Shown: positions 51,805 to 64,000, numbered from the stretch's first letter. The stretch is 64,000 nt of DNA from Tetrapyrgos nigripes (GCA_013368315.1 JAACJM010000019.1:620001-684000); one strand, 5' to 3'. Numbers and translations: made by a program. Notes: generated from the letters alone by a model not told the origin.

Positions 51805-52853
51805 ATGAAATTTACCATCTTTGGCTGTTCTGGCTCCGTTGGAAAACGCATAACTGCTCTGGCTCTGTCCAGAGGTCATTCTGTCACCGGCGTAGACCTC
51901 GTCCCTCACGAAACCAACCATCCCAGCTTCATCTTCATCCCCCTTGACCTCACAAAGTACGACGACGTCGTCAGTCTCTTGCTCAACGTCAGGGCAGAAG
52001 CCATAGTCAATGTTGCAGGTCTGCACAACTCATCCATTCGAGACGATCTCACTCAGGCTTTCTCTAGGGATACCCAATCCCACCGACTACAAGGCTGATA
52101 CCCATAACACGTACGTATCCAAGTGTTACCGTCGATCGTCCTAGTATCTCTCAGCTCCCTCAAAAGCAACGTAGTGATCTCTTGGAATATCCTTCGTGCA
52201 GCGGCCGAGGTCAGTATGGTCAACGATCAAACTTGAGTTGCTGCTTCACTCATCTCAAAAGCTGGATATTAAACGAGTGGCTCAAGCTTCATCAGTGAAT
52301 ATTGTCCAGCTGGTGTACAGCAAACAGCCCCATTTCCATTACTTTCCAATCGATGAAGAGCATCCCTGTCTACCAGACGAGCCCTACGGACTATCTAAAT
52401 TGTGAGTCATCTATTTCATCTCAAATGACCCCATCTTTACATTCCGCAAGAATCTGCGAATTGCAAGCCGACACCATCGTGCGCCGATACCCCTCCATGA
52501 GGATTGCTAGCTTGCGCCTGCACTGGTCCCTTCCTGATCCAGAACTAGCGAGAAAACTTGATGCGTCAAAGGCAAAGAACGACCTTTGGGGATACGTCCA
52601 GGAGGATAGCGCTGCAGATGCTTTCCTTCGCGCACTGACGGACGACAGTGACAGGTGGTCAGGCCACGAAGCTTTCTTTATTGCTGCACCACACATTGCT
52701 AATACAGAATCCACCGAAGCTTTACGTGCGCGGTTTTGGCCTGATGTTCCTATCAAGTCCGGGAAGGAGCTGAGCGGGAGAGATGGGTTTTTCGACTGTA
52801 GCAAAGCGAATCGACTTCTGGGATGGGTCCATACAGATTCTTTAGCTGCGTAA
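51805..52853 (+). CDS. NAD-dependent epimerase/dehydratase family protein
   Basis: This is an extended short-chain dehydrogenase (Rossmann fold) acting on a nucleotide sugar or similar substrate. Five exons, 51805-52018, 52068-52110, 52167-52209, 52262-52401 and 52451-52853, give 280 residues. It starts MKFTIFGCSGSVGKRI, a GxxGxxG nucleotide site, then the NVAGIPNPTDYKADTHNT segment and the catalytic YGLSK (Tyr-x3-Lys). Exons 2 and 3 are 43 bp each, and ORF prediction alone breaks the gene into pieces. The substrate is unknown. Its ATG is 102 bp from that of the divergent 5-phosphatase gene. Confidence 0.87.
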
Positions 52854-53147
52854 TTCCTGCCCAGGATACATAACACCTGTACGATACCCATTACAACCGT
52901 TTCATGAAGGATGTAAAAATGTCTGTAGCTATGTATAAGCAAGAATTAGATTTTGGACCAATACACAATGTATACAAGGTTTTCGGCTCACAAATTCGTC
53001 GTAGTGATGCAGTACCTCCCGAAGCTGTTTTCTCTTTATTTCCGCTCGGAATAGAATTTCGTCGTCTGTTTTCTTCCCATCAAAATACTGATTGATACTG
53101 CAACGAAAAAGTGGTTCAATACAGCGCTGACTTGGACAAAAAAACTC

Positions 53148-55336
53148 TCACAGATCAAAACGACGAGTGATGTATTCTTCTTTCCCTTCAGACATTGCTG
53201 CAAGCCAACGACGCTGTAGAGGAGTAGCTCTTCCTGGGTCATTGATCATTGAAGGAACAAACTCGTCCTCAGCACCAGACTCATAGAGCTCCTTCTCATC
53301 CGACATCTCAGCCTCATCTTGCCCTTGATGACGACCTTCATCGTCGCCATCCTCCTGAATGACCAGTTCACTCAGTCTACTGTGGCCAGAATCATTTGAC
53401 GGTACTCGTTGCGTATGTTTCCCCGCTTCCCAGTCAATCTCGCTGTCATCCATGTCAGACCGCAATTTTTGTCGGCCTCGATCGCGTTCTCTTCGGATTC
53501 TAACCCTATATTTGAGCTCCACCGTGGCTACCACACGGATCCTGAGATGCAGAGTGATTAGCATATCACGTTTAAGCATCCATAGAACGATGTCATGGTA
53601 AAGAGGAACAAGCTCTTTTGACTGGACAACGGACGCATAAAAGTGATTACCACTTTGCTTGGACGATGAAGTGGATATTGTCGATAAAATCTGTGGAAGA
53701 GGAGGAATGGCAGGATGTGTAAATGCTCTTTCGAAATCGGCGGCAAGCTGAGAAATTCTGGAAAATATGGGAATAATTAGCACTAGAACCATGTATATGT
53801 AGAACTCACGGTTGCGAAAACGTTGGCGGCAAAGTGAAGACAGTCTTCAGTCCGTCATGGATGACGTCTATGATTTTAGCTTTCCTATGTAGTACTAGCC
53901 AGCGGGCAGTGGGGTAGATCTGAGTCTCAAGATCCCAGTCAAGTAGACTGGCAACGTCAGCAAGCCTGCTAAAGGATTAGACCCCAAATCGTAACTTCAG
54001 TAATTAGCTCACGCACGACAACGTCACTGAGACAGTGTCCAAGAACTTGATCAAGCCGTCGATCAGAATCCTATCATCCGAGGCTACATGGGAATTCCTG
54101 AGATTGGAGAATGAATCCTCTTCATCGTCATCCAGCATCAAAAGGCTCTTCCACGGAGCTAGGGAAGGAAGACGCCATCCAAAGCTCATTTCAGGACCCC
54201 ATATTTCAGCCTCATCCTCTTCACCTGCGTTGAACAAGTCATAATCTTGATCTTCTTCGCTATGCAAAAGGAGGTCTAGATATGGTGGTAATTGGAGCTC
54301 CAAAGGCAAATCATGAATAGAGATATATGCAATTGATTTGGTCTTGATCGCTTCAAACAGTGTCTTCATTGCAGGAGCAATGGAAGATACCTGCAGAGCT
54401 TTGGTTGAAAACTCGAGGAAGGAGCTGCCTACACATTCTGTCAACTTCAACAAGAAAGAGATGGGTCAGATTGATACGCGGACCTTTGCGAATGCAGTCG
54501 TCTTTGAGAGAACCCAGACGGTCACATTCCGATTCGACAAAGTTAGACTGCACTTGTTCTTGAAAGAGAACAGCGGCCATCGTGAAAGCTATCTGTTCGT
54601 ATATAATATCAAAGTACTTGGACACATTTCCTGACGCAGAAGAGGAAGGGTCCGGGAGGTCAAGCACCATTACAAAGTGGAAGGTGTGGAGCCAGGCGGA
54701 CTGAGATTGCGAGCCCGTCTTTTCGTTAGACGGACTTCGACTCGCGGCTGGATCCTCATCGTGAACTTGGGCTCCATAACGATTCCGAGAATCTCTTCCC
54801 CGAGTGCTGGCCTTGTTAGTGTCCAAACGAAACCTCCACGTTCCGTCAGCTTCGGCGCAGACAGGATGACCAATGAAGACCAGGTCGTCCACCATAAACT
54901 CGAACTTTTGGTGACACATGGACCTATGTGGACAGAGAATCCCAGCAAGAAACTCTGGCGAGTATCCAAATATCGTGTCATGGTCATCCTTCAACTCGGA
55001 ATCTGCGAAATCATCTTGAGAGGGAGAATTTCGGCCGGAGGAGGGATGACTCCGGGGGCTCGTCAGCGAAGAGTCATGGCTTCCAGTCGCACTTGGTCGC
55101 TCCCATCTGTAGGCAGGGTCGGTTCCATAATCCGTAGTGCGTGTAGAAATGTCTTGTTGGAGTAAAGACGCATCTAAAGACTGGGAAGATTTCCATGTGT
55201 TGTCGAAAGATACATTTTCAGGAATGGCGCGACGGAGACGCGGTGGAGATACGGGATGGGGAGGCCAGCGAAAGACTAGACTGGAGCCCTTGGCAGATGA
55301 ATCGACCAGTAGGACGGCTAGCAATGTTTCAGCCAT
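53148..55336 (-). CDS. NPR3: nitrogen permease regulator 3 (GATOR1/SEACIT subunit)
   Basis: Npr3 with Npr2 and Iml1 forms the GTPase-activating complex that restrains TORC1 at the vacuole when amino acids are short. Four exons, complement(54484-55336), (54017-54437), (53810-53965) and (53148-53757), give 679 residues. It starts MAETLLAVLLVDSSAKGSSLVFRWP, the longin-like domain, then has the family block IFGYSPEFLAGILCPHRSMC and FEFMVDDLVFIGHPV, and later SSIAPAMKTLFEAIK. The C-terminal third carries winged-helix-like segments and an acidic insert. Intron 1 has a weak GTCCGC donor, chosen because it restores the family sequence. The start codon is only 36 bp from that of the divergent hydrolase. 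Confidence 0.91.
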
Positions 55337-55372
55337 AAGCAGTCGTTTCCGCGCGCGTCTCGCTCTTTGACC
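55337..55372. promoter_or_regulatory. 36-bp gap between divergent start codons
   Basis: NPR3 (minus) and the hydrolase (plus) have start codons 36 bp apart. Both core promoters must lie inside the partner's coding DNA, or the leaders are nearly absent. The gap is GC-rich (GCGCGCG). Confidence 0.6.
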
Positions 55373-56197
55373 ATGACCATTCGAATAAACCTCGCCGACG
55401 TCACATTGGAAGCAAACTATTCACCCTCTCAATCCGATGATACCAAGTTCGCAGTCCTCTTACATCCTTGGTCTTGGTTGGGTGGGCAAATGAATGACCC
55501 GTAGGTCGTTCGTTCTGAATAGTATCAATCTTACCGACCTATTTCAGAGTTTTGATCAGCCTTATAGAACCTCTCAATCGCAGAGGTTACCATGTACTGC
55601 GCTATAATTCAAGAGGGGTCGGAAGATCGACAGGTGGTCGTCTTTTCTCGTCTCAAGACCTAGTAGAATTCAACTGTTTGTGGTTAGGCTGGCCCTCGTT
55701 GTCGGGACTAAGTGAAGGCAAAGATCTGGAGCAACTAATCGCCTGGGTTGCTGCAGGGAATTTGGGCCTCATCAACATAACATCCTTTATCGTGATTGTA
55801 CGTGCCAGAAAGTATGGTTTTACAAAACTTACTCCAACCTTTAATGCAGGGCTATTCTCATGGGTCTCTAATTGCGTCGTTATGCCCTCCAGAGGTTGCT
55901 TCGTTGAGGATATCATACATTTTGATCTCTTATCCCCTTGGACCACGCCGCTGGCTGACAATGTTCCATTCAGCGACCTATGCGTCACGTCTAAAGTCCC
56001 TGGCCATTCACCCTGAATCCAACGTTCTGATGATCTATGGAGACCACGATGAATTTACTTCAAGGACAGCATATGAAAACTGGCGTGGAGAGCTAGCGTC
56101 GCCTCAGACTCGGGTTCTGCAAATAGGTGGTTCTCATTTTTGGAGGTCAGAAGACAGAGATAGGCTCGTCCATGAGATAGAACAATGGCTTCCATGA
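55373..56197 (+). CDS. small alpha/beta hydrolase
   Basis: Four exons, 55373-55500, 55548-55633, 55688-55797 and 55850-56197, give 223 residues. The nucleophile elbow is GYSHGS (G-x-S-x-G), preceded by LLHPWSWLGGQMND and the Y.S.GVG.STG turn typical of the dienelactone-hydrolase-like branch. A late GDHDEFTS holds the acid residue and a GGSHFW holds the catalytic His. The second intron (55634-55687, 54 bp) is a multiple of three with no stop in frame and would be missed by ORF finders. No signal peptide is seen; the substrate is unknown. Similar small hydrolases are conserved across fungi. Confidence 0.85.
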
Positions 56198-56350
56198 ATC
56201 TCTAGTGAGTAATTTTATGATGTATATAATATAATATATAAAAGTATGTTCGCCAAACAAGCACAACATTATTATACTACACTTCCGTCCGTACCTCGAA
56301 TCTGCCCAGTCCACAAGTCGAGGTTTAGATAACAATCACAGAACATACAA

Positions 56351-59300
56351 TCAAAGAACCTCTCCTGCAGGTATCTTGTAATACAAAGGCTGCGAATTTG
56401 ATGTTAATACTGTTGCTACATCTGTGCGCAGCACTTACCGTGTTGAAGACATGGTAGAAGTGGCCATTCACGCCCCCTTCTCTCTTGTTCCCATAGTACT
56501 CCATTGGGAACCACTGCAAGTGGTTACCCTGAATGAGTTCCACTTCGATGAGGAGCGCATTATAACTCACATGCTCAGGACTAGCGAGAATGTCAGGTAT
56601 GATTGGACAAGTACAGCTTTGGCGACTTACGGAAGTTCTTCTTTAAATGCTCGAAGTAATCTTGCTTCTCTCGTATCATTCTTGACGCTGAAGCCATGTC
56701 TGGGTAAGAGGAACTGTGCCACTTGCAATTCTGTATCTGTTACTGTGCCACGAGAAATACGAGCGTAGGATGTCCGATACAATCCTCGATACAGAATGTA
56801 TTCACACCTGTTTGTTGTATCAGTGTTAGTAATGGATAGAAAGACGATGATGAAGCAGGAAACCATCTATCGAAGTCTTCTTCGTCAACATCCCACACCT
56901 TGCCATCCTAGCCGAACGTCAGCAGAATATCTTGTTCAATGGTCATTTGAAACTAACCTCGATCAATAAATGGTATGGAGCAGCTGGGAAAATGAACGCA
57001 TCAAGAGAATCAGACCAAATCATGCACAGACGAATAGGTACATACGTCTAGGCGCATGAGGTTTGGAAACGACATATCCTTAAAGCATCTTCAATCAGAA
57101 AGGGAATCAACGAAGAAACGAAAAAATAAAAATATGAACCTAGAAAAATGACGGGATTGGGGTACGACGAGGCCATGATCCTGGCTAATTCTTTGCTTTG
57201 CAACTCTCGATCTAATGGATCTTCCTCTGTGGATGCGAGAGTTGAGTTCGGATTTGGAGGACGCCTTGCCACCCATCGACGTACCCTGACCGTTATGCGC
57301 GACAACTACTGTTACTGGCAGTCCATAGACGTCCAAAACCGCCTCAATTGCAGGAGCCAGTTCGCCATGGGGCGAAGGCAGTAGATGGTGAGTCGAATTT
57401 ATGATAGGGAACTAATCCAATTCATCTCTCGTATCAAGAGACAGTTTACTAACTTTACTTACCTTGGAAAGGAGAACGGCACCCCAAGTATGAGAATTAG
57501 GGCCCGGACCAATATCTACATTCTGTGACCTGATTCAGTAACTATTGGAAATATAATGGTGGCAGTACGTACGTAGCCCATCTCTTCAGTTATCACTCTT
57601 GTTCTGCGCAAAGGAGTCTCAGCCTCTAATATTGCAGACGAAAACATGTTTACTCACAGGTCGCGGTTGCCGAACACAGTTCGCTGGAAGAGGAATATTT
57701 CATTTCTGACTTGTTACTGCATTATGGATTCCACTCACATAGAGGTCTGTTTCTAAGAAGCCGACAACATCTAGCTCCAAGTCTCGTATGACATTTTTTA
57801 CTCGACGTTGGCTATCTCGACCTGCGTTATCAATTCCAAAATGCAATGTCCAGATCCCAGTTCGAATTATTCGGGGTCCGGGCCTGAAAGGCTTGGGAGA
57901 GGGAGGTAGTCGGTACAGCGATGCGAGAAGGGCGAACACTGAGATGCATGTCAGTGCCATACGCGAAAAGGATGACACTGAGGCAGGCAGGGCTTGAGTG
58001 ACATTGCGATGTCCAAACTTTGATGGCCAATCAAAGGCCAGTGACAAGCACAACATTTGGGCAATGAGAACTCTGAGGACGAACTATTACTATGACGGAG
58101 ACTGATGAAAGCTTGAGCAAGACCATGAAACACGTACAAGTCCGTCCTTTCTCTGAGATAGATCCCGCCAGGTACAAACGCATACGCAACAGTCCAGACA
58201 CTTGCAAGATTCAACAGACAATAGACGAGAAATGCGTTGAACGAGGTTTTGGCGAGACCACCATTTGCAGCAGCGTGCCCTAGGACAACGGGGAAGCAGG
58301 ACATCATAAAGAATGCAAACCCAAGTCCTCCAGTATAACCAAGCCAATTTCGCCATCTGTACATGACGAAACATGACAGGCTTCCGAACGCGAACCACAG
58401 TGGATGAGAAAGGGGCCGAGGGTTGTTCAATGACCTAATAGCTAATAAAAGGCCTAGACATTGGGAAACGATGGTCAAAGGTGCATGAAGATTTGGCAGG
58501 GGACCCCTGGGTCGTCCAGACTCAAATCCGGTCCATGACCATGCAATCAATATACTGGAATCAGAGAGGAGGGAGTGTGAGATGAAGATCAGGCTTCCAA
58601 GGGGAAGAGCGCCTGAAAACCAATGCTTTGATGGTTCCCGATCAATTTGTTCCTTGCTCTGCTGAGCTGAGGGTTGCCTGCAAAAATATTCAATGAGTGA
58701 GACGAAGGCCAAGGTCAATCCTGTTTTGTTGTAGCCGCCCGAATCCTCATTGACAAATGGCCATACTGTGCTGCCGTAAGTACGTTAGGTAAATGCTGAG
58801 AATTGGGACGTACTTGGATTATTAGAGCCATTTGCATGTTTCAGAACAGACGAAAGCAATAGCCCAAGAGCAGTGACTACGTGCGTGACGTTAGTGCATG
58901 TTGTGCACCGGTCGAAGGGGCACGTACGGATACTGTGATAGTAAGGTCTTTCACGCCACTCTATCGCCTGAGAAAGAACAGTCAGGCAGCTTGAAAAGGC
59001 AACCACAAATAACCTGTGAACGGGCTTGCGAAGTGCATAAGCAGCTAGACCCGAAAACGAAAAAAGGTGCAAGGTAGTTAATCCTCCTTTCGTACGAGCC
59101 CAAGTTGAAAAAGGAGAGATTGACAACAATGCCGGCGAAAGAGTGGATAACAAAGCCAGTTCATGCCCAGCTATTCCCAACTCCCATATTGAGAAGTAGA
59201 AAAGAGTAGGCGTCAAAGCTGTAAAGATCGACCAGAAAATATACGCTGGTATGAATCACTCAGCACCTTGAAAGACTTGCGATCACGAAAGAAAGTTACC

Positions 59301-60554
59301 CAGATAAAGGTCGGAAAGGAAACTGAACAGCGGTCTGATATCCGTGAACATCTCGATCATGATTTTCCTGGGTGACGATGCAAGGGAAGTTTCGGTTTTG
59401 TCTACCTTTCGTTGAGAAGGTCCACCGTTTTGCTGAGAGTCCTGGGTAGCCTTTCTAAGCTTCTGTTTCAATGCACTGAAAGGAATGAAAGAGTACAGTA
59501 AATGATGCTCACTGCTTGTCTTGGTCATGAGTGGCTGCCGTCTTGTCTGGTTTGGGTACATTGAGGGAAACCTTGGAACAGTCAATCCATGTACGTCTCC
59601 AGAATAAACTCGACAGAATACCCACTGTAATTTGTATGTTACTCTCTGCAAACTCTTCTTCAGTGCATGCATCATAAAGTATGTCGAAGATGATGAGCGA
59701 CCATTCAAAAAAACTGTATTTAGTGTAGGCTGCAGGTATACGATCAATTGGCGTACAACCAGGAATGAAGTGACACGACCTCCTGGTAATCTGTGAACTT
59801 TGTGCTGGATGAAAAAGTATATCAACGGAATAATGGCGAGGAAGAAACTTTGACTAGTGTCAGCAGGCATCGAGGTTTCATAGAAAAAACGAACACGGAG
59901 GCGACAAAGATACTGCAAGGAATGTAGAGTCAGAACGATACAAGGTAGTAGAAATCAGTAAAGATTACCGTTTTCTCCTGACAGATTTCCGTTCAACAGG
60001 AGTCGTAAAAATCCCACCGACCATCCATGGAAGGTTCAGCACAATGTACAAAATCATGAAGAAGTCGTGAACATCATGGTCGTCGCTGGAAGTGATATAC
60101 ACCCAAGCTCCGCATGATAAAGTCCGCAGAACTCCACATATAAAGACTGCGGTTGGGAGAAAGGACTCCGCGGAGTAATGCTGATAGTAGGACAGGGCGA
60201 CAAGCGCAAACCGGGGACCTGTAGACACGCTTTAGAAGCGTTCAAGATACAACTAGTCTCTGTAACGCACCCGAAGTCAACGCGATGAGTATCTGAAAGA
60301 TATTTCTCTCCGGATACCAATCACCAATCCTAAACCCACGTCAGAACCACGAAAATGGCGATGAAGCAATAGTCCTACGTCGCAGAAACAGAAGGGAACC
60401 ATTCCTGAGGATACCCTGCAACAGAGTTCTTGACAATCTTCTTGTAGTGCAGCAGCAGTCCGAGAAACAGAGCGACAGTGAATGCAGTGTAAGCCAGTAC
60501 TGTGTGGACACGAGCGACGTATGAAGCCTTGATAGTGAGATTCGTGGGCACCAT
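56351..60554 (-). CDS. CWH43: Cwh43, GPI-anchor ceramide remodelling protein
   Basis: Cwh43 replaces the diacylglycerol of GPI anchors with ceramide in the ER. About 22 exons between the ATG at 60552-60554 and the TGA at 56351-56353 give 1013 residues, the size of the yeast protein (953). The N-terminal PGAP2/Frag1-like membrane part holds [21 protein letters not shown] and LTSGPRF. The middle PGAP2IP-like part holds [26 protein letters not shown] and many spans. The C-terminal exonuclease/endonuclease/phosphatase fold holds [52 protein letters not shown] and [13 protein letters not shown]. One junction (59853/59969) is uncertain: only a long intron fits the phase, with acceptor at 59854 or 59849. 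It is divergent from the CobW-type GTPase gene (122 bp). Confidence 0.9.
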
Positions 60555-60676
60555 GGTGGTCCAGAACCAAGGAATGGCGGAAAGTTGAAACTCTTGGCCG
60601 AGGACGTCATGGCTGTACTGCCCCGCGTTTTCAATTTGACTCTGCGCACCTCGCTTGTTACCTTACCTCCAAGACT

Positions 60677-61947
60677 ATGATCCCCATCACTATCTTTATG
60701 GGCTTCCTCGGCTCGGGCAAGACCACGACCATCTTATCATTACTCCCTCAGCTTCCTCAAGATTACAAGGCTGTCCTTCTCAAGAATGAATTTGGCGACC
60801 TCCAAGGTACACTCATGTCACACTTTTCTGTACTAACAACCTGATGACCTACAATTGCAAAGTTGATAGTCAACTAGCCAAGCAATCTAGTCTGGCTGCG
60901 GTCAGTGAGATCCTGAACGGGTGCATGTAGGATTCTTGTTTGTCAACAATGAATATCCAGTATCCTGAGGATGCCTGTCCAGGTGCTGTGTGTTAGTAGG
61001 CCAGATGCAGAATGCACTTATTGAGATCAGGGGTTCCGTCTTTCCTCTCTATCTTCTTTTGCGTTACTGACTCTTGAATGAAGATACACACCGTCCTGAC
61101 CGCATCATCATCGAATGCTCGTGCGTTTCTTCAGGCTCAATTCGTCTATCAGTCGATGACATTTTCTAGAGGCTCCGCCTTTCCAGCGGTCCTTGCCTTC
61201 CAGATTCGTGAACTAGAGAAAACAACTGGGGGAGATTTCAAACTCGATGCCGTCGTGACCGTCATTGATGCCGAGAATTTCACTGGCTATGAAGATACCT
61301 CTCCCACCGCCAAAATGCAGGTTGGTCATTGAAGCTTTCTGTGCCAAGGATGCTCAACGTTCAAGATGATCAGGCATCCTATACCGACATCATCCTCATT
61401 GTGAGTTGTTTCTACTATCTTGAATCGAGTTTGACACGAATGGCGGTAGAACAAATGGGAAAACATCACCGAGCAGCAACTAGATGTCGTTTATGACCAT
61501 CTTAACACTTTGAACGACCTGACTCCGAAAATTAGATGCAATGGGCGTCATGGTGTGGATCCCCAGCTCATCTTTGGCATAGATTCAAAGCTGTTCCTTA
61601 CAAGTGACCACACCATAGATCATACCCACAATGACGAGGTGCAGGCGATTACAATAGTTCGGGAGGGCACTGATGGTATAGAGCGAGAGAGCGTTTCTAG
61701 AGCGTTGGATACCTTGAACAAAGAGTCGGTTTGGAGGGTGAAAGGTTTTCTGTATATGAAAGAAACAGCAACTGAACCGTCAAGAATGTGTATTCTAAAC
61801 TGGGCCTTTGGACGCTATGATCTGGTGGAGGCGGCTCACCTAGGAAACTCTGCCCGAATCGTAGAAGTGACTGCCATGGGGGAAAGGGGATATGTCCGAA
61901 AGGCAGTCGGGTCTTTCTGTAGCCATTTGGATGCTGTCGTCCTGTAG
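60677..61947 (+). CDS. CobW/COG0523 GTPase (ZNG1-type metallochaperone)
   Basis: G3E-family GTPase; Zng1 members hand zinc to methionine aminopeptidase. Seven exons, 60677-60806, 60863-60926, 60983-61032, 61084-61120, 61170-61320, 61374-61400 and 61450-61947, give 318 residues. Visible motifs: Walker A GFLGSGKTTT at residues 9-18; the metal-binding GCMCC (CxCC), which is built across an intron; Walker B-like RIIIECSG; the guanine site NKWE (in place of NKxD); and a C-terminal CobW_C domain (RVKGFLYMKE). The N-terminus begins directly at the P-loop. No CPELVPI N-terminal motif of classical Zng1 is seen, so the exact client is unsure. Confidence 0.88.
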
Positions 61948-62017
61948 AAAACGAGTTCCAGCGCTTTAGATTTAGCTGTCATCGTCGTATAGAAAATGTT
62001 TGTAGAAAGGAGCGCTG

Positions 62018-62051
<34 letters not shown>

Positions 62052-62062
62052 TAGATAGATAG
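62018..62062. repeat. (GATA)n microsatellite
   Basis: A 45-bp imperfect run of GATA units, with two interruptions, lies downstream of the CobW-type gene in its 3' region. Confidence 0.9.
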
Positions 62063-62179
62063 GTGGTATCGAGACAATGTGCTTTTATGGAAATACGTTC
62101 CACTGTCATATGAGAAAATATGTATAGTTATGGGCTCCTTAAGCTTGCAATCTCAACTCTCGTCTACACCATTGGTATC

Positions 62180-62945
62180 ATGGCTGCCAAAGGACTTTGC
62201 TTAGTCCTTGTTGAGCTTGACTCAGGAATGACCTTGGAGGAGTATCATGGTAGGTTTAGAATCTCAATCGCATTCTGTTTACGATGCTGATAAGATCCCG
62301 AAACAAGAATGGTATGACGGAGAACACGTCCCAATGAGGCTTACAATCCCGTCGTTCTTCAATGCAGCGCGCTACAAGGCATCAGATTCCAAATCCCCAA
62401 CTTGGCTGACTTTATATGACATCTCTGAGCCAAGCGTCGCTGATGGACCGGAATATCAAGCCGTTCACGCTAAAGGCTCAGACAGGGATAAATCGATGCT
62501 CGCAAAGTTGCAGTTCCTTACCCGCCGAGCGTATACAGTCATTCCGGAATCTAGCATGACGAGCACCAAATTTTCGACCACTACGACCCCCGGAAGATAT
62601 CTATTGGTGTCTAGCATAGAGACGACAGCTGAAGGAGAGGATGGGTTTAACAAGTGGTACGAGCAAGAGCATATTCCGTTGCTTTCCAAAGTATCTGGTT
62701 GGCTCAGAACCAGGCGCTTCAAGTTGTTCAGTTCGAAGGAGCGCGGGCAGCTGAAGGATGGGGCAGAATGCAAACCGTTTACATATTTGGCCATTCATGA
62801 ATTCTCAGAGGGCGGTTTTATGGACACGCCCGAGATGAAGAAGGCTGCAAATACGCCATGGAGAGAAGAGGTGATGAAACAGGTAGTGGGCGGAGAATTT
62901 AGGTTGTTCGAACAGCATAATTTCAGGCACCAGTGGTTTCGATGA
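62180..62945 (+). CDS. EthD/dimeric alpha-beta barrel-like protein
   Basis: Two exons, 62180-62249 and 62308-62945, give 235 residues. The protein contains two similar halves: LEEYHEWYDGEHVPMRL near the start and FNKWYEQEHIPLLSK near residue 155, each followed by a TRRF/ARYKA strand. The W-Y-x-x-E-H-x-P motif is typical of EthD-like or stress-responsive A/B barrel repeats found in fungal metabolic proteins. It is probably cytosolic. The reaction, if any, is unknown. It lies in the same direction as the CobW-type gene. Confidence 0.8.
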
Positions 62946-63228
62946 GCTCGTTGATCTGGGAAGGGGTACCTGACAGAATCATTGGTGTACATATCTGGGA
63001 GTGTAACCACAGAATGCGAATAACAATGAATAAAAGTACGTACACGTGATCATCCTGCTGGTTCTTCAGCGCAAGGATGGACAGCTCTCGTACAGGAACC
63101 AAGGTATTCTAGCTTCCTGTCTCGTCGTTGATGGATGCCAATATCTTTCTCAGCGTAAGCTTGACGATGCTTTCAGCGTCTTGGATGACGCAGTTCGTTC
63201 AAAAGAACATCTCAATACCTCTGAATCA

Positions 63229-64000
63229 ATGGCACCCCCTCCTAAAAAGCCCTTCACCGGTCGTTCATTTTACTCCACGCTAGCAAAGTATGGCATCAAG
63301 TCAAGCGAATCCGAAAAATCAAAGTCAGTTTGTCTACTCTCTGGTTCTCGAGGTGCTAATGTTCTTTCAGAAGTAGCCTCAAGAGTACCCCTCATCTCTC
63401 TGCTATCTTGTCTCGTGCAGCCACTCGCACTCGCAAAGCCATGCCTTTTCAAAGCGAACGCGCCAAAAGCTCACCTCTTTCTTCCTCTCTTCTCGTTGAC
63501 TATCGTCCTTCCTCAATAACGTCCTTCTTGGCACGTCTTTCCACTTACAAGCTTGCCACTTACGCCAACAAACCGTCAGCAATTGATGCTGTAGCTGCTG
63601 CAAAATGTGGGTGGGTCAATGACGGGAAAGACAGACTAGTCTGTGGGATATGCAATGTATCGTGGGTTGTAGCAGGGCGAGACGGAATGTCCCGAGACGC
63701 TGGTAAGAACGCAGATTCTGTTTGACTATCAGAGATTGAGTTTTGTGGTCAGCCAATACCCTGATTGACAAGCAACGTTCATACCTGGTGGAAAACCATA
63801 AGAATGGTTGCCCTTGGAGAAGCAGACAGTGTGATTGTGAGCTGTGTTTACCTCTCGGAGATAGATTCCTTCTCATGTTTTTTAGCCTCTATATATCGAA
63901 TACCACTCCAGTCATCCAATATCATGGTAAAAACTCTTCGAGACAATGCATTGATACTCGACCCTCTGCTTCAAGGTGTAGCAATTAGACACCCTTTGGT
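63229..64000 (+). CDS. C3HC zinc-finger protein (Rsm1/NIPA-like), 5' part
   Basis: Four exons, 63229-63323, 63371-63702, 63753-63836 and 63886 to the window end, encode at least 208 residues; the 3' end is cut off. After a basic N-terminus comes the C3HC domain: AAAKCGWVNDGKDRLVCGIC, LVENHKNGCPW, with ligands Cys, Cys-x2-Cys and His-x4-Cys. This is the first zinc finger of the Rsm1/ZC3HC1 (NIPA) family, nuclear proteins at the nuclear-pore basket linked to mRNA export. The start ATG at 63229 gives MAPPPKKPF and is the only fitting one. Confidence 0.83.

Noticed and set aside
59850..59968. Separate small exon in CWH43 (frame [12 protein letters not shown])
   Set aside because: Its phase does not fit the preceding exon; a single long intron does, although I remain unsure of the exact acceptor.
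62018..62062. CRISPR-like or telomeric repeat
   Set aside because: It is a simple GATA microsatellite without spacers; no CRISPR array is expected in fungi.

Overview
The window is nuclear DNA from a filamentous basidiomycete, most likely a mushroom-forming agaricomycete. Genes are dense, on both strands, and cut into many short exons by introns of about 45-60 bp. The gene set (Pmc1-type Ca2+ pump, Rpn7, Atg17, Cwh43, Npr3, Swi1, Zn2Cys6 regulator, NRPS-like reductase) is typical fungal housekeeping. I cannot name the species. I rebuilt exon structures by hand from splice signals, reading-frame phase and family conservation. Unless an entry says otherwise, the exon phases sum to a multiple of three.

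Layout. 1-19919 is a mostly conserved block: the end of VPS11, a vacuolar Ca2+-ATPase, eIF2alpha, proteasome subunit Rpn7, a mitochondrial PPR-like protein, ribosomal stalk protein P0, trehalose-6-phosphate synthase, and a 21-exon NRPS-like adenylation-thiolation-reductase gene. 19920-33221 is an accessory island. A decayed Dal5-type MFS transporter gene (copy A) has been split by a 6.6-kb Ty1/copia element (TSD ACCAC, near-identical LTRs, but an integrase core with a large internal deletion) and by a 1.6-kb gag-only LTR element (TSD TGGTC). Beside it lies a better preserved MFS paralogue (copy B) carrying a 66-bp insertion copied from the NRPS-like gene 13 kb away. 33343-64000 is again conserved: a LysM protein divergent from ATG17, ATP18, eIF1A, a J-domain protein, a Zn2Cys6 regulator divergent from a VTT/TMEM41-type membrane protein, SWI1, an inositol polyphosphate 5-phosphatase divergent from an epimerase, NPR3 divergent from an alpha/beta hydrolase, CWH43 divergent from a CobW/ZNG1-type GTPase, an EthD-like protein and the start of a C3HC zinc-finger (Rsm1/NIPA-like) gene.

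The most notable signals are these. (1) All nine LTR-LTR substitutions of the gag-only element are transitions at CpG positions. (2) The copia element is young but lacks two of its three integrase catalytic residues. (3) A 64-bp antisense exon fragment of the NRPS-like gene has been pasted into the MFS gene and may be acting as a new intron. (4) About six of roughly 145 reconstructed introns use GC-AG borders, several of them splitting essential motifs. (5) Start codons of divergent gene pairs are as close as 36 bp. No rRNA, tRNA or CRISPR array was recognised.
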